From the NCBI RefSeq assembly GCF_039537985.1, contig NZ_BAABBN010000007.1, positions 1-64,000 on the forward strand: a stretch of DNA of 64,000 nucleotides, read 5' to 3'. Both the position numbers and the translations under genes were made by a program. This document shows, piece after piece, positions 51,691 through 62,000 of this stretch. The notes under the pieces are model-generated. The model had not been told where the DNA came from. It searched no databases and saw only the letters and a list, made by a program, of their open reading frames with translations. This stretch comes from Litoribacillus peritrichatus (GTDB lineage Bacteria; Pseudomonadota; Gammaproteobacteria; Pseudomonadales; Litoribrevibacteraceae). Each line of letters begins with the position of its first letter. The stretch's first letter is position 1.

Positions 51691-54303
51691 ATGTCGAATG
51701 TGAAGTTAGGAAACTTGGTTGGTAAGTTGGAAACCGGCTTGAAAGAGGCTTTGGAACAAGCTGCTGCCGCTGCGATGAACCAGAAAGTGGCTGCCATTGA
51801 GGTCGAACATTGGTTGGTTCAGATATTAGCTTCACAAGACAAGCATTTGAGTCGGTTCATGGAGCAACAACACATTGACTCAGAACGTCTGTTGGCAGAA
51901 CTCACGGCCGTTTTGGATAAATTGCCGAAAGGCGCCAGTGGTCAGCCCACGCTAAGTGGCCCTTTAGCGGAAGCAATGAAAGGCAGCTGGTTATTGGCGT
52001 CGGTGGACTTCGGCCATGGCCAGGTGTTCAGCTTGCATTTGATGTTGTCTTTATTACAGCCGGATGCCTTTGGCGTGCGGGGGTTGAACCTGGCTTCGTT
52101 GAATGAAGTCTCATTGGAGTCGCTGAAAGCGCAAATCGAACAGTTGGGTGCAGTGGAAGGCGGCCCGTCGGCCTCTTCACCCGCCATGACCGCAAGCGCC
52201 GGTGGCCCTGCGACCGGTCAGGCGTTGGCCAAATTTACGGTGAATCTTACTGAACAAGCGCGCAATGGGGAGGTTGATCCTATATCTGGGCGTAACGGTG
52301 AAATTCGCAAAGCCATTGATATTCTTTGTCGTAAGCGTCAAAACAACCCGATTCTGGTGGGTGAGCCTGGTGTCGGTAAAACCGCTGTGGTTGAGGGGTT
52401 GGCGTTACGGGTTGTGGCTAATGAAGTGCCAGCTGTGTTGCAGGGCGTTGAAATTCATTCGCTGGATTTAGGTTTACTGCAAGCGGGTGCCAGCATTAAA
52501 GGTGAATTTGAGAATCGCTTAAAAGATGTCATTAATGAAGTAAAAAACTCCACCACGCCGATCATAGTGTTCATTGATGAAGCGCATACCTTAATTGGTG
52601 CCGGTGGCACCGCCGGTCAGAATGATGCGGCCAACTTACTTAAGCCGGCATTGGCGCGTGGTGAATTTCGCTCCATCGCGGCGACCACCTGGGCCGAATA
52701 TAAAAAGTACTTTGAAAAAGATCCGGCCATGACCCGCCGTTTTCAGGTCATCAAAGTGGAAGAACCGACACCGGAAGACGCAACTCAAATGTTGCGAGGC
52801 ATCGCCGCCTCTTTGCGGGAGCATCATGGCGTGTACATTCGTGACGATGCCATTGATGCTGCGATTCAGTTATCCATTCGTTATCTTCCGAGCCGCCAGT
52901 TACCGGATAAAGCCATCAGCCTGTTGGACACCGCCTGTGCGCGTATCGCTTTGACTCAGGGGGCCAAACCGGAAGTCATCGAGGCGCTGGGCCAGAAAAT
53001 TCGCTATCTGGAAAATGAGCTGGCCACTCTGGAACAAGAAAATGCCCAGTTCAGCCATGCCGACCCGGACATTGCTGAGTTGAAAGAGTTGCTTGAGCAG
53101 GAGACGGAACGAAAAGCGGCACTGGACGAGCGTTGGGAAGAAGAAATCAAACTGGTGGATCAAATCAAAGAAACACAGAGCAAGATTTCGGCGGATTACG
53201 GGGCGGGCAATGTGAAAGCCGAAGATCAGCAAGCCCTTCAGAATCTGCTAAAACAGCTGGAGGAAACACAAGGCGATACGCCATTGGTGCAAGCCATGGT
53301 GGATAAACAGGCGATTGCTACGATCATTGCAAGTTGGACCGGGATTCCGGCTGGCAATATGGTCAGTGACGAAGTTTCGAAATTGTTGAGCCTTGAAGAA
53401 AAACTTCAGGATCGGGTCATTGGTCAGAAGGTGGCGATTTCCGAGCTGGCCAAAAGCATACGGATTTCCCGTGCGGGTTTGACTGACAACCGCAAGCCGG
53501 TGGGGGTGTTCCTGATGTGTGGCCCCAGTGGTGTTGGTAAAACTGAAACGGCGATGGCGTTGGCTGATCAGGTGTATGGCGGTGGCGATAACCTGACGGT
53601 GATCAATATGACCGAATTCAAAGAAGAGCACAAAATTTCCATGCTGCTCGGTTCGCCTGCCGGTTACGTTGGGTTTGGCGAAGGTGGTGTTTTAACCGAA
53701 GCCATACGCCGCAATCCGTACTCTGTGTTGTTGTTGGATGAAATGGAAAAAGCCCATCCTGGGGTGCACGATCTCTTTTACCAGATTTTTGATAAGGGCA
53801 GCATCAAAGACAGTGAAGGGCGCTCTGTCGACTTCAGAAACACCATCATTATCATGACGTCGAACGCCGCCGATCAGGCGATTTGTGATTACTGTGATCA
53901 ACACGAAAGCCGACCAGTGCACAGTGAGTTGGTGGAACACATTCGTCCGGATCTTCAGACGTTTTTTAAACCGGCCTTTTTAGGCCGCGCGACCATAGTG
54001 CCTTATTACCCGTTGAACGACGACGAGTTGGCGAAAATATCTGAAATATCGTTGAACCGGATTCGCAAAAAACTGGAAGAGCAGTATCAGGCGGAGTTTG
54101 TTTACGATCAGGCGCTGATCGATTACGTGGTGGCTTGCAATACTGACCCGACGACGGGAGGACGGGCCATTGAGCAAATCATCAATCGGACACTCATGCC
54201 GAAGCTGGCCGAACAGTGCATCGTGCGATTGAGTGAAAGCCTGCCGATCACCAAGGTGACGGTGTCCATTAAAAACGGCGCGTGTGAATTGGAGATTGAG
54301 TGA
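51691..54303 (+). CDS. clpV: type VI sheath-recycling AAA+ ATPase TssH (ClpV)
   Basis: 870 residues, ClpB-like. Two AAA+ domains: Walker A GEPGVGKTA (about 224-232) and GPSGVGKTE (about 611-619); Walker B VFIDEAH and LLLDEMEKAHP. The N-terminal domain binds the contracted sheath, and ATP hydrolysis unfolds TssC for reuse. A coiled middle domain lies between the ATPase domains. The stop overlaps the GTG start of the next gene. Confidence 0.96.
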   Translation: MSNVKLGNLVGKLETGLKEALEQAAAAAMNQKVAAIEVEHWLVQILASQDKHLSRFMEQQHIDSERLLAELTAVLDKLPKGASGQPTLSGPLAEAMKGSWLLASVDFGHGQVFSLHLMLSLLQPDAFGVRGLNLASLNEVSLESLKAQIEQLGAVEGGPSASSPAMTASAGGPATGQALAKFTVNLTEQARNGEVDPISGRNGEIRKAIDILCRKRQNNPILVGEPGVGKTAVVEGLALRVVANEVPAVLQGVEIHSLDLGLLQAGASIKGEFENRLKDVINEVKNSTTPIIVFIDEAHTLIGAGGTAGQNDAANLLKPALARGEFRSIAATTWAEYKKYFEKDPAMTRRFQVIKVEEPTPEDATQMLRGIAASLREHHGVYIRDDAIDAAIQLSIRYLPSRQLPDKAISLLDTACARIALTQGAKPEVIEALGQKIRYLENELATLEQENAQFSHADPDIAELKELLEQETERKAALDERWEEEIKLVDQIKETQSKISADYGAGNVKAEDQQALQNLLKQLEETQGDTPLVQAMVDKQAIATIIASWTGIPAGNMVSDEVSKLLSLEEKLQDRVIGQKVAISELAKSIRISRAGLTDNRKPVGVFLMCGPSGVGKTETAMALADQVYGGGDNLTVINMTEFKEEHKISMLLGSPAGYVGFGEGGVLTEAIRRNPYSVLLLDEMEKAHPGVHDLFYQIFDKGSIKDSEGRSVDFRNTIIIMTSNAADQAICDYCDQHESRPVHSELVEHIRPDLQTFFKPAFLGRATIVPYYPLNDDELAKISEISLNRIRKKLEEQYQAEFVYDQALIDYVVACNTDPTTGGRAIEQIINRTLMPKLAEQCIVRLSESLPITKVTVSIKNGACELEIE

Positions 54304-55052
54304 TCTTGGATTCCGGGAACAGCACATCAATGACCAGAAAAAGTGAAAAGAGCCTGGCGACTGCCGTTCTGACCGGCTTACTGCTGGTCGTCAGTGGGAC
54401 GGCATTAGGTGCCGATCGCTTATTGTTGGCGACACAACTTTGGCCCCCTTATCAAACCTACGATCAAGGGAAAATGGGCGGTATAGCGGTGGAGCGAGTG
54501 CAATGTGCTTTGCAACGGATGCAGCAGCCTTACCGGTTCACGATGACTCGCTGGGATAAGGCCCAGCTGCTGGTGGAAAGCAACCGCATGGACGGCTTTT
54601 TTACCGGATCGAATAACGCTTCCCGTAACAAGTACGCAGTATTTTCGACGCCGGTCATTAACGAAGATTTAACCTGGTTCATGGCGCCGGACGTGAGTAT
54701 TGATCCGGAAGACGAGTCGGCCAAATATCAGGCGCGCTATGGGGCAAAATTCAACAGCAGTAAATGGCTGTACCTCAAGAAAAACGGCTATAACGTGGTG
54801 AAAAAACCGCGCGACGCCGATGTATTGTTGCAGATGTTATGGCAAGGCGAGTTGGATGTGGTGCTGGAATACAGTGGTGTATTTGAACATTCCATTAAAA
54901 AACTTGGCATTCCAATGGATTATTTTCGACGTGCGCATCGCAGTAAAAAAGACTTGGGTGTTCATTTTTCGAGACAGTTTTTAAAACAGAATCCGGCGTT
55001 TCTTAATACGTTTAACAGTGCAATGGAACGCTGTAAAAAGAGTTCATTATGA
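54300..55052 (+). CDS. periplasmic solute-binding protein (SBP_bac_3 type) in the type VI operon
   Basis: 250 residues with a signal peptide (hydrophobic LATAVLTGLLLVVSGTALGA), then a two-lobe amino-acid-binding-protein fold: LLLATQLWPPYQTYDQGK, DGFFTGSNNASRNKYAVFS, a hinge and ADVLLQMLWQGELDVVLEY. Starts with GTG at 54300 overlapping clpV; an ATG at 54330 is possible. No ABC permease is adjacent. Its fusion into the secretion operon suggests a periplasmic sensor or accessory role, not import. Confidence 0.82.
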   Translation: MILDSGNSTSMTRKSEKSLATAVLTGLLLVVSGTALGADRLLLATQLWPPYQTYDQGKMGGIAVERVQCALQRMQQPYRFTMTRWDKAQLLVESNRMDGFFTGSNNASRNKYAVFSTPVINEDLTWFMAPDVSIDPEDESAKYQARYGAKFNSSKWLYLKKNGYNVVKKPRDADVLLQMLWQGELDVVLEYSGVFEHSIKKLGIPMDYFRRAHRSKKDLGVHFSRQFLKQNPAFLNTFNSAMERCKKSSL

Positions 55053-56050
55053 CAATAAGCATTCAACTTGTTGAAGTGCCAGAAAACGAACAAGTACATA
55101 CGCGTCAGGTGGCTTTTCCCAGTGCGGGCGGGACCATCGGGCGCGCATTTGACTGCACTCTGGTATTGCCAGACTTTAACCGTTTTCTGTCACGGGTTCA
55201 CGCTGAAATCGTACCGTGCGTCGATGGTTCCGGTGGTTATGAGCTGGTAAACCGAAGTGCCAATGGCTTAACCATCAATGGCCAGCCATTGACCAAAGGA
55301 AAGCGGGTCGCGCTCTTCGATGGTGATGTGATCAAGCTGGGTGGCTATGTGTTATTGGTGAGTGACCTGAACTCGGCGTTAGTGAAACCAGTGCCACCGA
55401 AAATGCCGGTTGAGCCGAGTCGTGACTTACCATCGGAGTCGCCTTTTAAACACAACCTAGTAGATCAGGATGATTTTATGTCGCCGTTCGGCCAGGAAGA
55501 ATCAATAGCCCGACAGCCTGAAACAGCAAAAGCTCAACCGATCAGCGAGTTCTCGGTTGACAACGTTCAGGCTGATGACCCGTTTGGAACGGACCCTTTC
55601 TCTGACGATGAAATGACATTGAAGGAACCGGTTGCTGCTCCTTCTGAGGCTCTGGATGACCATTTGGATATTCCGGTATTGGAAGCGGAGTCATTGGCGC
55701 GTGAAACCGCTCCGGCCGTTCGAGCCAGTGAACATCAAATGTTTCAGGAGAACCTCAAACTGCTGACTAAGCTGGTGGAGCAACAAAAACCTGCCAGACG
55801 AGAGCACCTTGGGCGTGAAAAGCTGATGGCGTGCCTGCAAACCACACTGGACCGTTTTCTGGAAACGCTGGCGCCTCAGACGTTGGAAGAAGAGTTTGAC
55901 GATTATCTGTCCGGCTGGGGTTCCAAAGATAAAAAGTACTGGGATCTGTACCGTAAACAATTCAATCGCAAGCTGAAACAAGGGGATTTTCGCCGACAAT
56001 TCAGTGCCATGTTCGTTGAAGAATTACGAGAAAAGGATCAACAGCCGTGA
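55049..56050 (+). CDS. FHA-domain type VI regulator (TagH/Fha)
   Basis: 333 residues. N-terminal FHA domain (about 5-100): GGTIGRAFDCTLVLPD, SRVHAEI, NRSANGLTINGQPL. FHA domains bind phosphothreonine; in several systems the partner is the PpkA kinase, here encoded 6.5 kb downstream. A disordered linker leads to a C-terminal helical domain (LEEEFDDYLSGWGSKDKKYW). Overlaps both neighbours by 4 bp. Confidence 0.9.
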   Translation: MTISIQLVEVPENEQVHTRQVAFPSAGGTIGRAFDCTLVLPDFNRFLSRVHAEIVPCVDGSGGYELVNRSANGLTINGQPLTKGKRVALFDGDVIKLGGYVLLVSDLNSALVKPVPPKMPVEPSRDLPSESPFKHNLVDQDDFMSPFGQEESIARQPETAKAQPISEFSVDNVQADDPFGTDPFSDDEMTLKEPVAAPSEALDDHLDIPVLEAESLARETAPAVRASEHQMFQENLKLLTKLVEQQKPARREHLGREKLMACLQTTLDRFLETLAPQTLEEEFDDYLSGWGSKDKKYWDLYRKQFNRKLKQGDFRRQFSAMFVEELREKDQQP

Positions 56051-56562
56051 ATAACTCCGTGAACTTACTTGCAATAAAAGGTGGCCTTCGATGGGTATTC
56101 CGGTTGGCGGCCGTTGCTGTATGGGTGGCGCTCTCGGGTTGTTCTTCAAATGAACCGGTGCCGTTGATTGTTGCTCATCAGGTGATTATCTCGGTGGGGG
56201 ACGAAGTAAATCCTTACGGCGGGAATAAATCGCATCCGGTGGTATTGCGGGTGTATCAGTTGTCGGAATCGGGAACGTTTCAGAAGTCCGAGTTTATAGA
56301 TTTGTACCGTAACGACATCGAAGTGCTGGGTGGTTCGTTGGTGGATGTTCACAACGTGCCGCCGCTGGTGCCGGGGGAGCAGCATAAACTGTCGTTAGAC
56401 ATTCACAGACAGTCGCAATATCTGGCGGTGTTTGCCGAGTTTGCAAATTACGACAATGCCAAATCAAAAGATGTCATTAAGTTACCTCAAGACAATGAGG
56501 CGCAATTGGTTATTCGGGTAAGTGGCTTATCGGTGTCGATCACCGAAGCGACGGACGATTGA
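56047..56562 (+). CDS. tssJ: type VI outer-membrane lipoprotein TssJ
   Basis: 171 residues. Lipoprotein signal with lipobox LSGC (Cys32), then a transthyretin-like beta sandwich (HPVVLRVYQLSESGTFQKSE). Anchors the TssJLM trans-envelope complex in the outer membrane. Starts with GTG overlapping the FHA gene. Confidence 0.93.
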   Translation: MNNSVNLLAIKGGLRWVFRLAAVAVWVALSGCSSNEPVPLIVAHQVIISVGDEVNPYGGNKSHPVVLRVYQLSESGTFQKSEFIDLYRNDIEVLGGSLVDVHNVPPLVPGEQHKLSLDIHRQSQYLAVFAEFANYDNAKSKDVIKLPQDNEAQLVIRVSGLSVSITEATDD

Positions 56563-56598
56563 CCAGGATAACGTCGATAGAGACAAGAGAGGAAGCCT

Positions 56599-57924
56599 TT
56601 GGAACTTGAGCATAAAATCGTTTGGAGTGAGGGGATGTTCATCGCCCCTCAACATTTCCAGCAACAAGATCGCTATTTTCACGATTACATCAGTAAGTAT
56701 ACGTCTGCCGCCGGCGCGGGCCGAAGCGTAGGATTGACCGAGCTTCAAATCGACCGGGAACGGTTAAAAATAGGAAAAATCGCGGTTAAGAATTGCAGCG
56801 GCTTGTTTCCCGACGGTGGTTATTTTCAGTGTTCGCGAGAAGTGTTGCTGGATGTCCCTGCAACTACGGTAGATAAACGAATTTATCTGGCGTTACCTAT
56901 TTCTGTGCAGGGGGAGCCTGAGTACGGGGATAAAGGGGAGCGCCATCGTTATACCCTGGATTCAGTCAGTCTGTATGACGCGTGTGATGCAACCAGCCGG
57001 GCGATTGATGCCAATGTTTCTAAAATCAACATCGAGCTTCTGATCGAAGGCGATGACATGACCGGCATGACGGTGCTGCCGATCGCCCGTGTGTTGGAGT
57101 GCCGTGAAGACGGCAGTGTCATTCTGGATCAAAGGTTCATTCCGGCGTGTCGCCATTACGGCGCTTCGATTTTCATTACGGAACGCCTTAAAGAAATGCA
57201 GGTGCTGTTGTTGAGTCGGGCAAACATGGTGGTGAAACGAATCAAGGCCGGTCAGAAACACCAGAGCGAACACAGCCTGTTGCGGGATTACCTGCTGCTG
57301 CAAACCTTAAACCGTTATATCCCCTGGTTTAAGTTAACGTTGGAAAACACCTCAGTGGCCACTGAAGAGGTTTATCAACAGTTATCAACGCTGTCGGCTG
57401 AGTTATGCAGTTATCAACCGTCGGTGGCAGATGACATGGAAACCTTCCAGATTTCGAATATGCACCCGGCGTTTAACCAGGTTTTTTCGCGGTTGCGGGA
57501 GCAGCTCTCACTGACTCAAAACGACAGTGTGATGGAGTTTAAGTGGGATACGACTTTATTCCAGAAGCGACGTCTGTTGAGAGTGGCCGTGCAGGACGTC
57601 GCCGTGCTCACCAACAGCCGATTTATTCTGTGTGTCGAGTCCAGCATGGGCTCGGTGATGTTGGCGCAGCGCTTCCCGGAGGCATGTAAATTAAGTGCCA
57701 ACAGCCAAATCGCGGAAGTGGTTCGAAACAGTTTATCTGGGGTGACGCTCACGCCTTTATCCGTGGCACCAAGCGAGTTGAAGCCGAAATCCGATGTCAC
57801 CTATTTTGAGATTGATACGCATCACCCGTATTGGAAAGAAATTGTTGATCGACGCGAAGCCATTGCCTTGCACGTTGATCTGAGTATTCCTGATCTTGAA
57901 CTAACGCTGTACGCACTGGGGTAG
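56599..57924 (+). CDS. tssK: type VI baseplate-membrane adaptor TssK
   Basis: 441 residues. Opening family motif HKIVWSEGMFIAPQHFQQQD and the late block VEPTVLT-like CKLSANSQIAEVVRNSLSGV. TssK trimers link the baseplate wedge to TssL/TssM. Starts with TTG at 56599 after GAGAGGAAG; no ATG fits the family N-terminus. Confidence 0.94.
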   Translation: MELEHKIVWSEGMFIAPQHFQQQDRYFHDYISKYTSAAGAGRSVGLTELQIDRERLKIGKIAVKNCSGLFPDGGYFQCSREVLLDVPATTVDKRIYLALPISVQGEPEYGDKGERHRYTLDSVSLYDACDATSRAIDANVSKINIELLIEGDDMTGMTVLPIARVLECREDGSVILDQRFIPACRHYGASIFITERLKEMQVLLLSRANMVVKRIKAGQKHQSEHSLLRDYLLLQTLNRYIPWFKLTLENTSVATEEVYQQLSTLSAELCSYQPSVADDMETFQISNMHPAFNQVFSRLREQLSLTQNDSVMEFKWDTTLFQKRRLLRVAVQDVAVLTNSRFILCVESSMGSVMLAQRFPEACKLSANSQIAEVVRNSLSGVTLTPLSVAPSELKPKSDVTYFEIDTHHPYWKEIVDRREAIALHVDLSIPDLELTLYALG

Positions 57925-57928
57925 GGAT

Positions 57929-59026
57929 ATGAATTCGGATTTTCTGGATGAAGATACCATTGTTTATGACCAGAACGGTGAACCTGTGGGGCAATCCTCT
58001 CCGCAAGACCGCTCTACGGTTTGGCAGGGTTCGAGCCGACAGGGTTCGGGCCGACAGGCCGCAGGTCAAAGTACATCGCAAACACAGGCAGCGCCGGATG
58101 ATTTCAGTCAGGATTCAGAAAACCCTTTCGGCCCGTCTCATTACCGGCCGACCGAAGGCATTCGAATTTTGCTGGAAGGCAATGATGCGCTGAAAAATCA
58201 GATCAGTAACTCGCAAGCGCTTCAGAGTTATGTGCACAGTAAAAACAAGCTGCTGAATGCTTGTGCTGAAATGTTGTCGATGTGTGTGGTGGTGACCCGT
58301 ATTCCGAAACCGGACGATTTACATCAGCATCAACAAGTGCTCAAAGACGCGATCAGTGACCTCAAACACCGCATCGCGGCGTTAGATTATCCACCGTCGG
58401 TGGCCGATAAAACCTGCTTTCTGTTTTGTGTGGTGTTGGACGAATTCATCATGCATTGCGACTGGGGTGAAGACTGTGGCTGGGAAAACCATACCTTACT
58501 GAGCGAATTATTTGGTATGCGTAATGGCGGTGAGCAGTTTTTCCAGGTGACGGAAAAAGCCTTGCGTCAGCCCAATCAGTTGATGGATTGGCTGGAGCTG
58601 GTTTACATCTTTTTGAAAATGGGCTTTCGGGGTCAATATCGGCTGCGTGGCCGGGAAAAACTGGATGCATTGATGCATCAGTTGGAGTTGCTGCTGAACC
58701 CACACCGCAAAGCGGCTTCCATGACGCCTTTACCTCCTGTGGAACTGCCATCTGTGCGTAAGCCGCATCGCAGAGCCAGGTTTGGCGGTCAGCTGGTGGT
58801 GTTCTTGATGGCCATCGTGTTGATTTGGGGGGGCGCGTCTTTTTGGTATCAAAATACCTTGGAGCAGCGGGCACGCAGTTTCATAACCTTACCGGAATTC
58901 AGCTGGAATTATTTTAATGTCGGTCACGACACGGAATTCGTATATGACAGTACCGAAGAAGAAATGGAACGGGCCATAAAGCTCTACGGCAAACCGACTG
59001 AACAACACGAAGAAGCCAATGAATAA
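57929..59026 (+). CDS. tssL: type VI inner-membrane protein TssL (DotU/IcmH)
   Basis: 365 residues. DotU domain (about 75-265): NPLLNACAEML-like KNKLLNACAEMLSM, FLFCVVLDEFIMH, LLSELFGMRNGGEQFF. A single membrane helix (VVFLMAIVLIWGGASFWY) follows near 295, then a short periplasmic tail; no OmpA-like peptidoglycan-binding domain. The N-terminal 70 residues are low complexity with a GSSRQGSGRQ repeat. Confidence 0.94.
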   Translation: MNSDFLDEDTIVYDQNGEPVGQSSPQDRSTVWQGSSRQGSGRQAAGQSTSQTQAAPDDFSQDSENPFGPSHYRPTEGIRILLEGNDALKNQISNSQALQSYVHSKNKLLNACAEMLSMCVVVTRIPKPDDLHQHQQVLKDAISDLKHRIAALDYPPSVADKTCFLFCVVLDEFIMHCDWGEDCGWENHTLLSELFGMRNGGEQFFQVTEKALRQPNQLMDWLELVYIFLKMGFRGQYRLRGREKLDALMHQLELLLNPHRKAASMTPLPPVELPSVRKPHRRARFGGQLVVFLMAIVLIWGGASFWYQNTLEQRARSFITLPEFSWNYFNVGHDTEFVYDSTEEEMERAIKLYGKPTEQHEEANE

Positions 59027-59069
59027 GCATAAAAAATGTAACTCCCAATGGAAGGCCGGGTTCTGATTG

Positions 59070-62000
59070 ATGAAGCGTTCAAAAAGTGAAATTTTAATGT
59101 ATGTCTTGCTGGCTCTGGTGTTGTCCGGGTTGTTTTGGTGGGCGTCTTTCCTGCTGGGTTGGTGGCAATGGGCGGATATCTCGGAAACGGTCCTCAGTGG
59201 CTTAGTCAGCCTGTTGTCGGGTGGTTTGGTGTCCTGGAGTCTCGCCTGGGTTGTGGCGAAGACGGCTCGAAAAACCACCATGGATGAACAGGTGAAACGG
59301 GATAAAGACAAGCTGGATCAAATGCTGAGGGCGATCGACAGTGACTTTCATCAATTGTGGCAACAAAGCCAGCGGCAGAAAGGCAAAAGTAAATATGGGC
59401 TGATCCCCTGGTATTTCTTGCTGAATGAGCAGCCACAGCAAGACGAAGTGTTATTGAACCAAATGGGCTTTCAGATCGTTCAGCAGGACAAACTGAATTT
59501 GCCCATTACGCTTTGGGTCAGTGATTTTGCGATCGTGGTGGGTGTCCACAGCCGGGCCTGTGCTCAGGTTGAACTGGAAGCCTGCTTAGAGACGGTGATA
59601 AAGCTGTTGAATCGCTTCCGGCCAAGACAAGCCGCTAACGGCGTGCTGTTTACCTTGCCAGCGGCTCATTTGCTGAATCTGAATAACGAAGAAGTCAGCG
59701 CCAAAGCCAAAGAACAGCGAACGATTCTCAACCGGTTGAATAAAGCGTTCGGTTTGAATCTGCCTGTGTACAGCCTTTTCACCGACATGGTGGAGCTGGC
59801 GGACTTTTGTCAGTTCTTTTCGGTGATTGATGAGCAAAAGCTGGAGCAACCTTTTGGTGCCATGATGCCCGTTGAGGATTTGGCCGGTTATCAGCAGGAA
59901 TGGTTTGGTCATTCATTTGATCAGTTACAAGACACCTTGTCTTCTCAGGTCTATTCGTTTTTACGATTGCAATTAAATACCGATTACCGCAAATCCATTT
60001 TAGTGGCACCTTATCAGTTTGGCTTGCTGAAAACTGAAATAGAGTACTATTTTCAACAGCTGTTTTTGGAAGAGCACTTTTCAACCGCGCTTAACTTCCG
60101 AGGCTATTTCTTCGTAAATGCCAGCCGTGAAGGGGTGCCGGTGGATCGCCTGGCCATGTTGTTGGCATCCCGCTTGGGGAATCAAACCATTTCTGCCAGC
60201 AGCAGTGTGGTGTCTCATGGCAGCATGTTTGCGAAGAAATTGTTCAGTCAGGACATTGTCCGTGAAGCCGGTTTGGTTGGGGTGAACGGCCGACGAGAGA
60301 ACTTATACACCTTAATGCGGCTTGGGGTCAGTGGCAGCCTGGCCATGATCTTAGCCGGGTTTGCGTGGTTGTTATGGGCCAACTTTGAGTATTATCAAGC
60401 CCTCGACTCGCAGGCTTTGAGTCGGCTTGATAGCTACAAAAGCTCGATCACCGAAGGCAAGTTCAACCGTGAAGAGTTGCAAACCACGATTTTCAGTCTG
60501 TCTGAGTTGCGGGACATCGCACACGTTTATGATCAGCCGAAGCCCTGGTATGTGGTGTCCTGGCTGCCAGATCCAAGCATCGCGCAAGCGGTCGATAAAG
60601 CGTATCGCACCGAGCTGCAAAATATCTTATTGATCTCTCTGCGGGATTATCTGCGCAAAGACCTCTACATCTACAACAAGCTGGGCAACAAAGTAGAAAC
60701 TTTGGTGCTGTTTAACCTGCATCAGCTATTGAACGATTATCAACGGGCGACGATTGAACCTTTGGTGAATTATTACCTTGGCTCGCTTCGCGAAGAAGGT
60801 GAAAGTGATGGTTCGACCTTATTACGCTTTAAAGAACTGATTGAAGACTTGCTGAAAACCGGCGTGGTGCCGCCGGAAGGTGACCAAGCCTTGATTCAGG
60901 TGGTGAAAGACTCGCTGTCGAATGAAAACGTCAGTGATCTTATGTACCAGCACATTTTGGAACAGCCACCGTTCAACCGTCGTGTCGACTTACGGCCTCA
61001 ACTGGGCAGTAGCTTTAACGAAGTGTTCCGCTTTAAAGAAGGCTTCAGCGGTTACCTGGCGCCGTATATTTTCACACGAGAGGGGTTTGAGTCTTTGATG
61101 TTGGATACCGATTTCCTGTTGGTTGAGAAAGCGTTGAAGGCCTATGAGAATATGGCGGGCAGTTCCGTCAGTAAGGCGGAATTAAGCCGAATTACCCGTC
61201 AGCTGAAACGTCGTTACATTGAAGAGTACATTGCCTACTGGAAAAACTTTGCAGACAACATGGAAGGGGTGAAGGCCAATGGCTGGAATGCCTTGTCTGA
61301 GCAGCTGACTGCAACGGTTGATCCCGTGTCGTCGCCGTTGCGCAGTGTCTATGAAATGATCACCTTTAATACCGAGCTGACAACCGTATTTGAGCGTGCG
61401 GAAGGGAATAAAAAATTAGCCACCGAATTGGCTTCTGAAAATATGGCCGTGGCCAGTTTGTCTGACAACCTCCCCGATGCGGTACTGGATAAAAGTGAAT
61501 CCATACTGGCGCAGAAGCAACAGGACAAAATCAAGGTTGCCAACACCATCAGTCAGCCGTTTAAGTACTATCATCAACTGGTGGAAGAAGATAAGGCCGG
61601 CCAGACCGCGCTGGACAAACTGATTCAGCATTTGGCCAATTCGGCGGACTGGGTTAAACGGGCCATGTACAGCGATGATCGAGGCCAGTTCTTTTTTAAT
61701 CAACTGTCAGAAACCAACAATAAAAGCCCGTTGACTCAGTTACAGAGCATGTCGGATTACGATTACGATGTGCTCTTGCAGCAAGTGACTTTATCTGTGG
61801 CAGAGCGTGCCAATCAGCTGGCCATTCAGGACGTGAAAGCGTACCTGAATAAGCGGTGGCAAGATAAGGTGGTTCGTTATTACAGCCGAAACATTCGTGC
61901 GCTGTACCCCTTCAAAACTCAGGAAAAATCGGGTGTTAACCTGAACGATTTTAAATCGTTCTTCGGGCCGCAAGGCATCTTGGAAAACTTTTCCAACACC

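Noticed and set aside
54300..55052. Component of an ABC amino-acid importer
   Set aside because: The fold fits, but no permease or ATPase gene is adjacent and the gene is locked into the type VI operon by overlaps on both sides.
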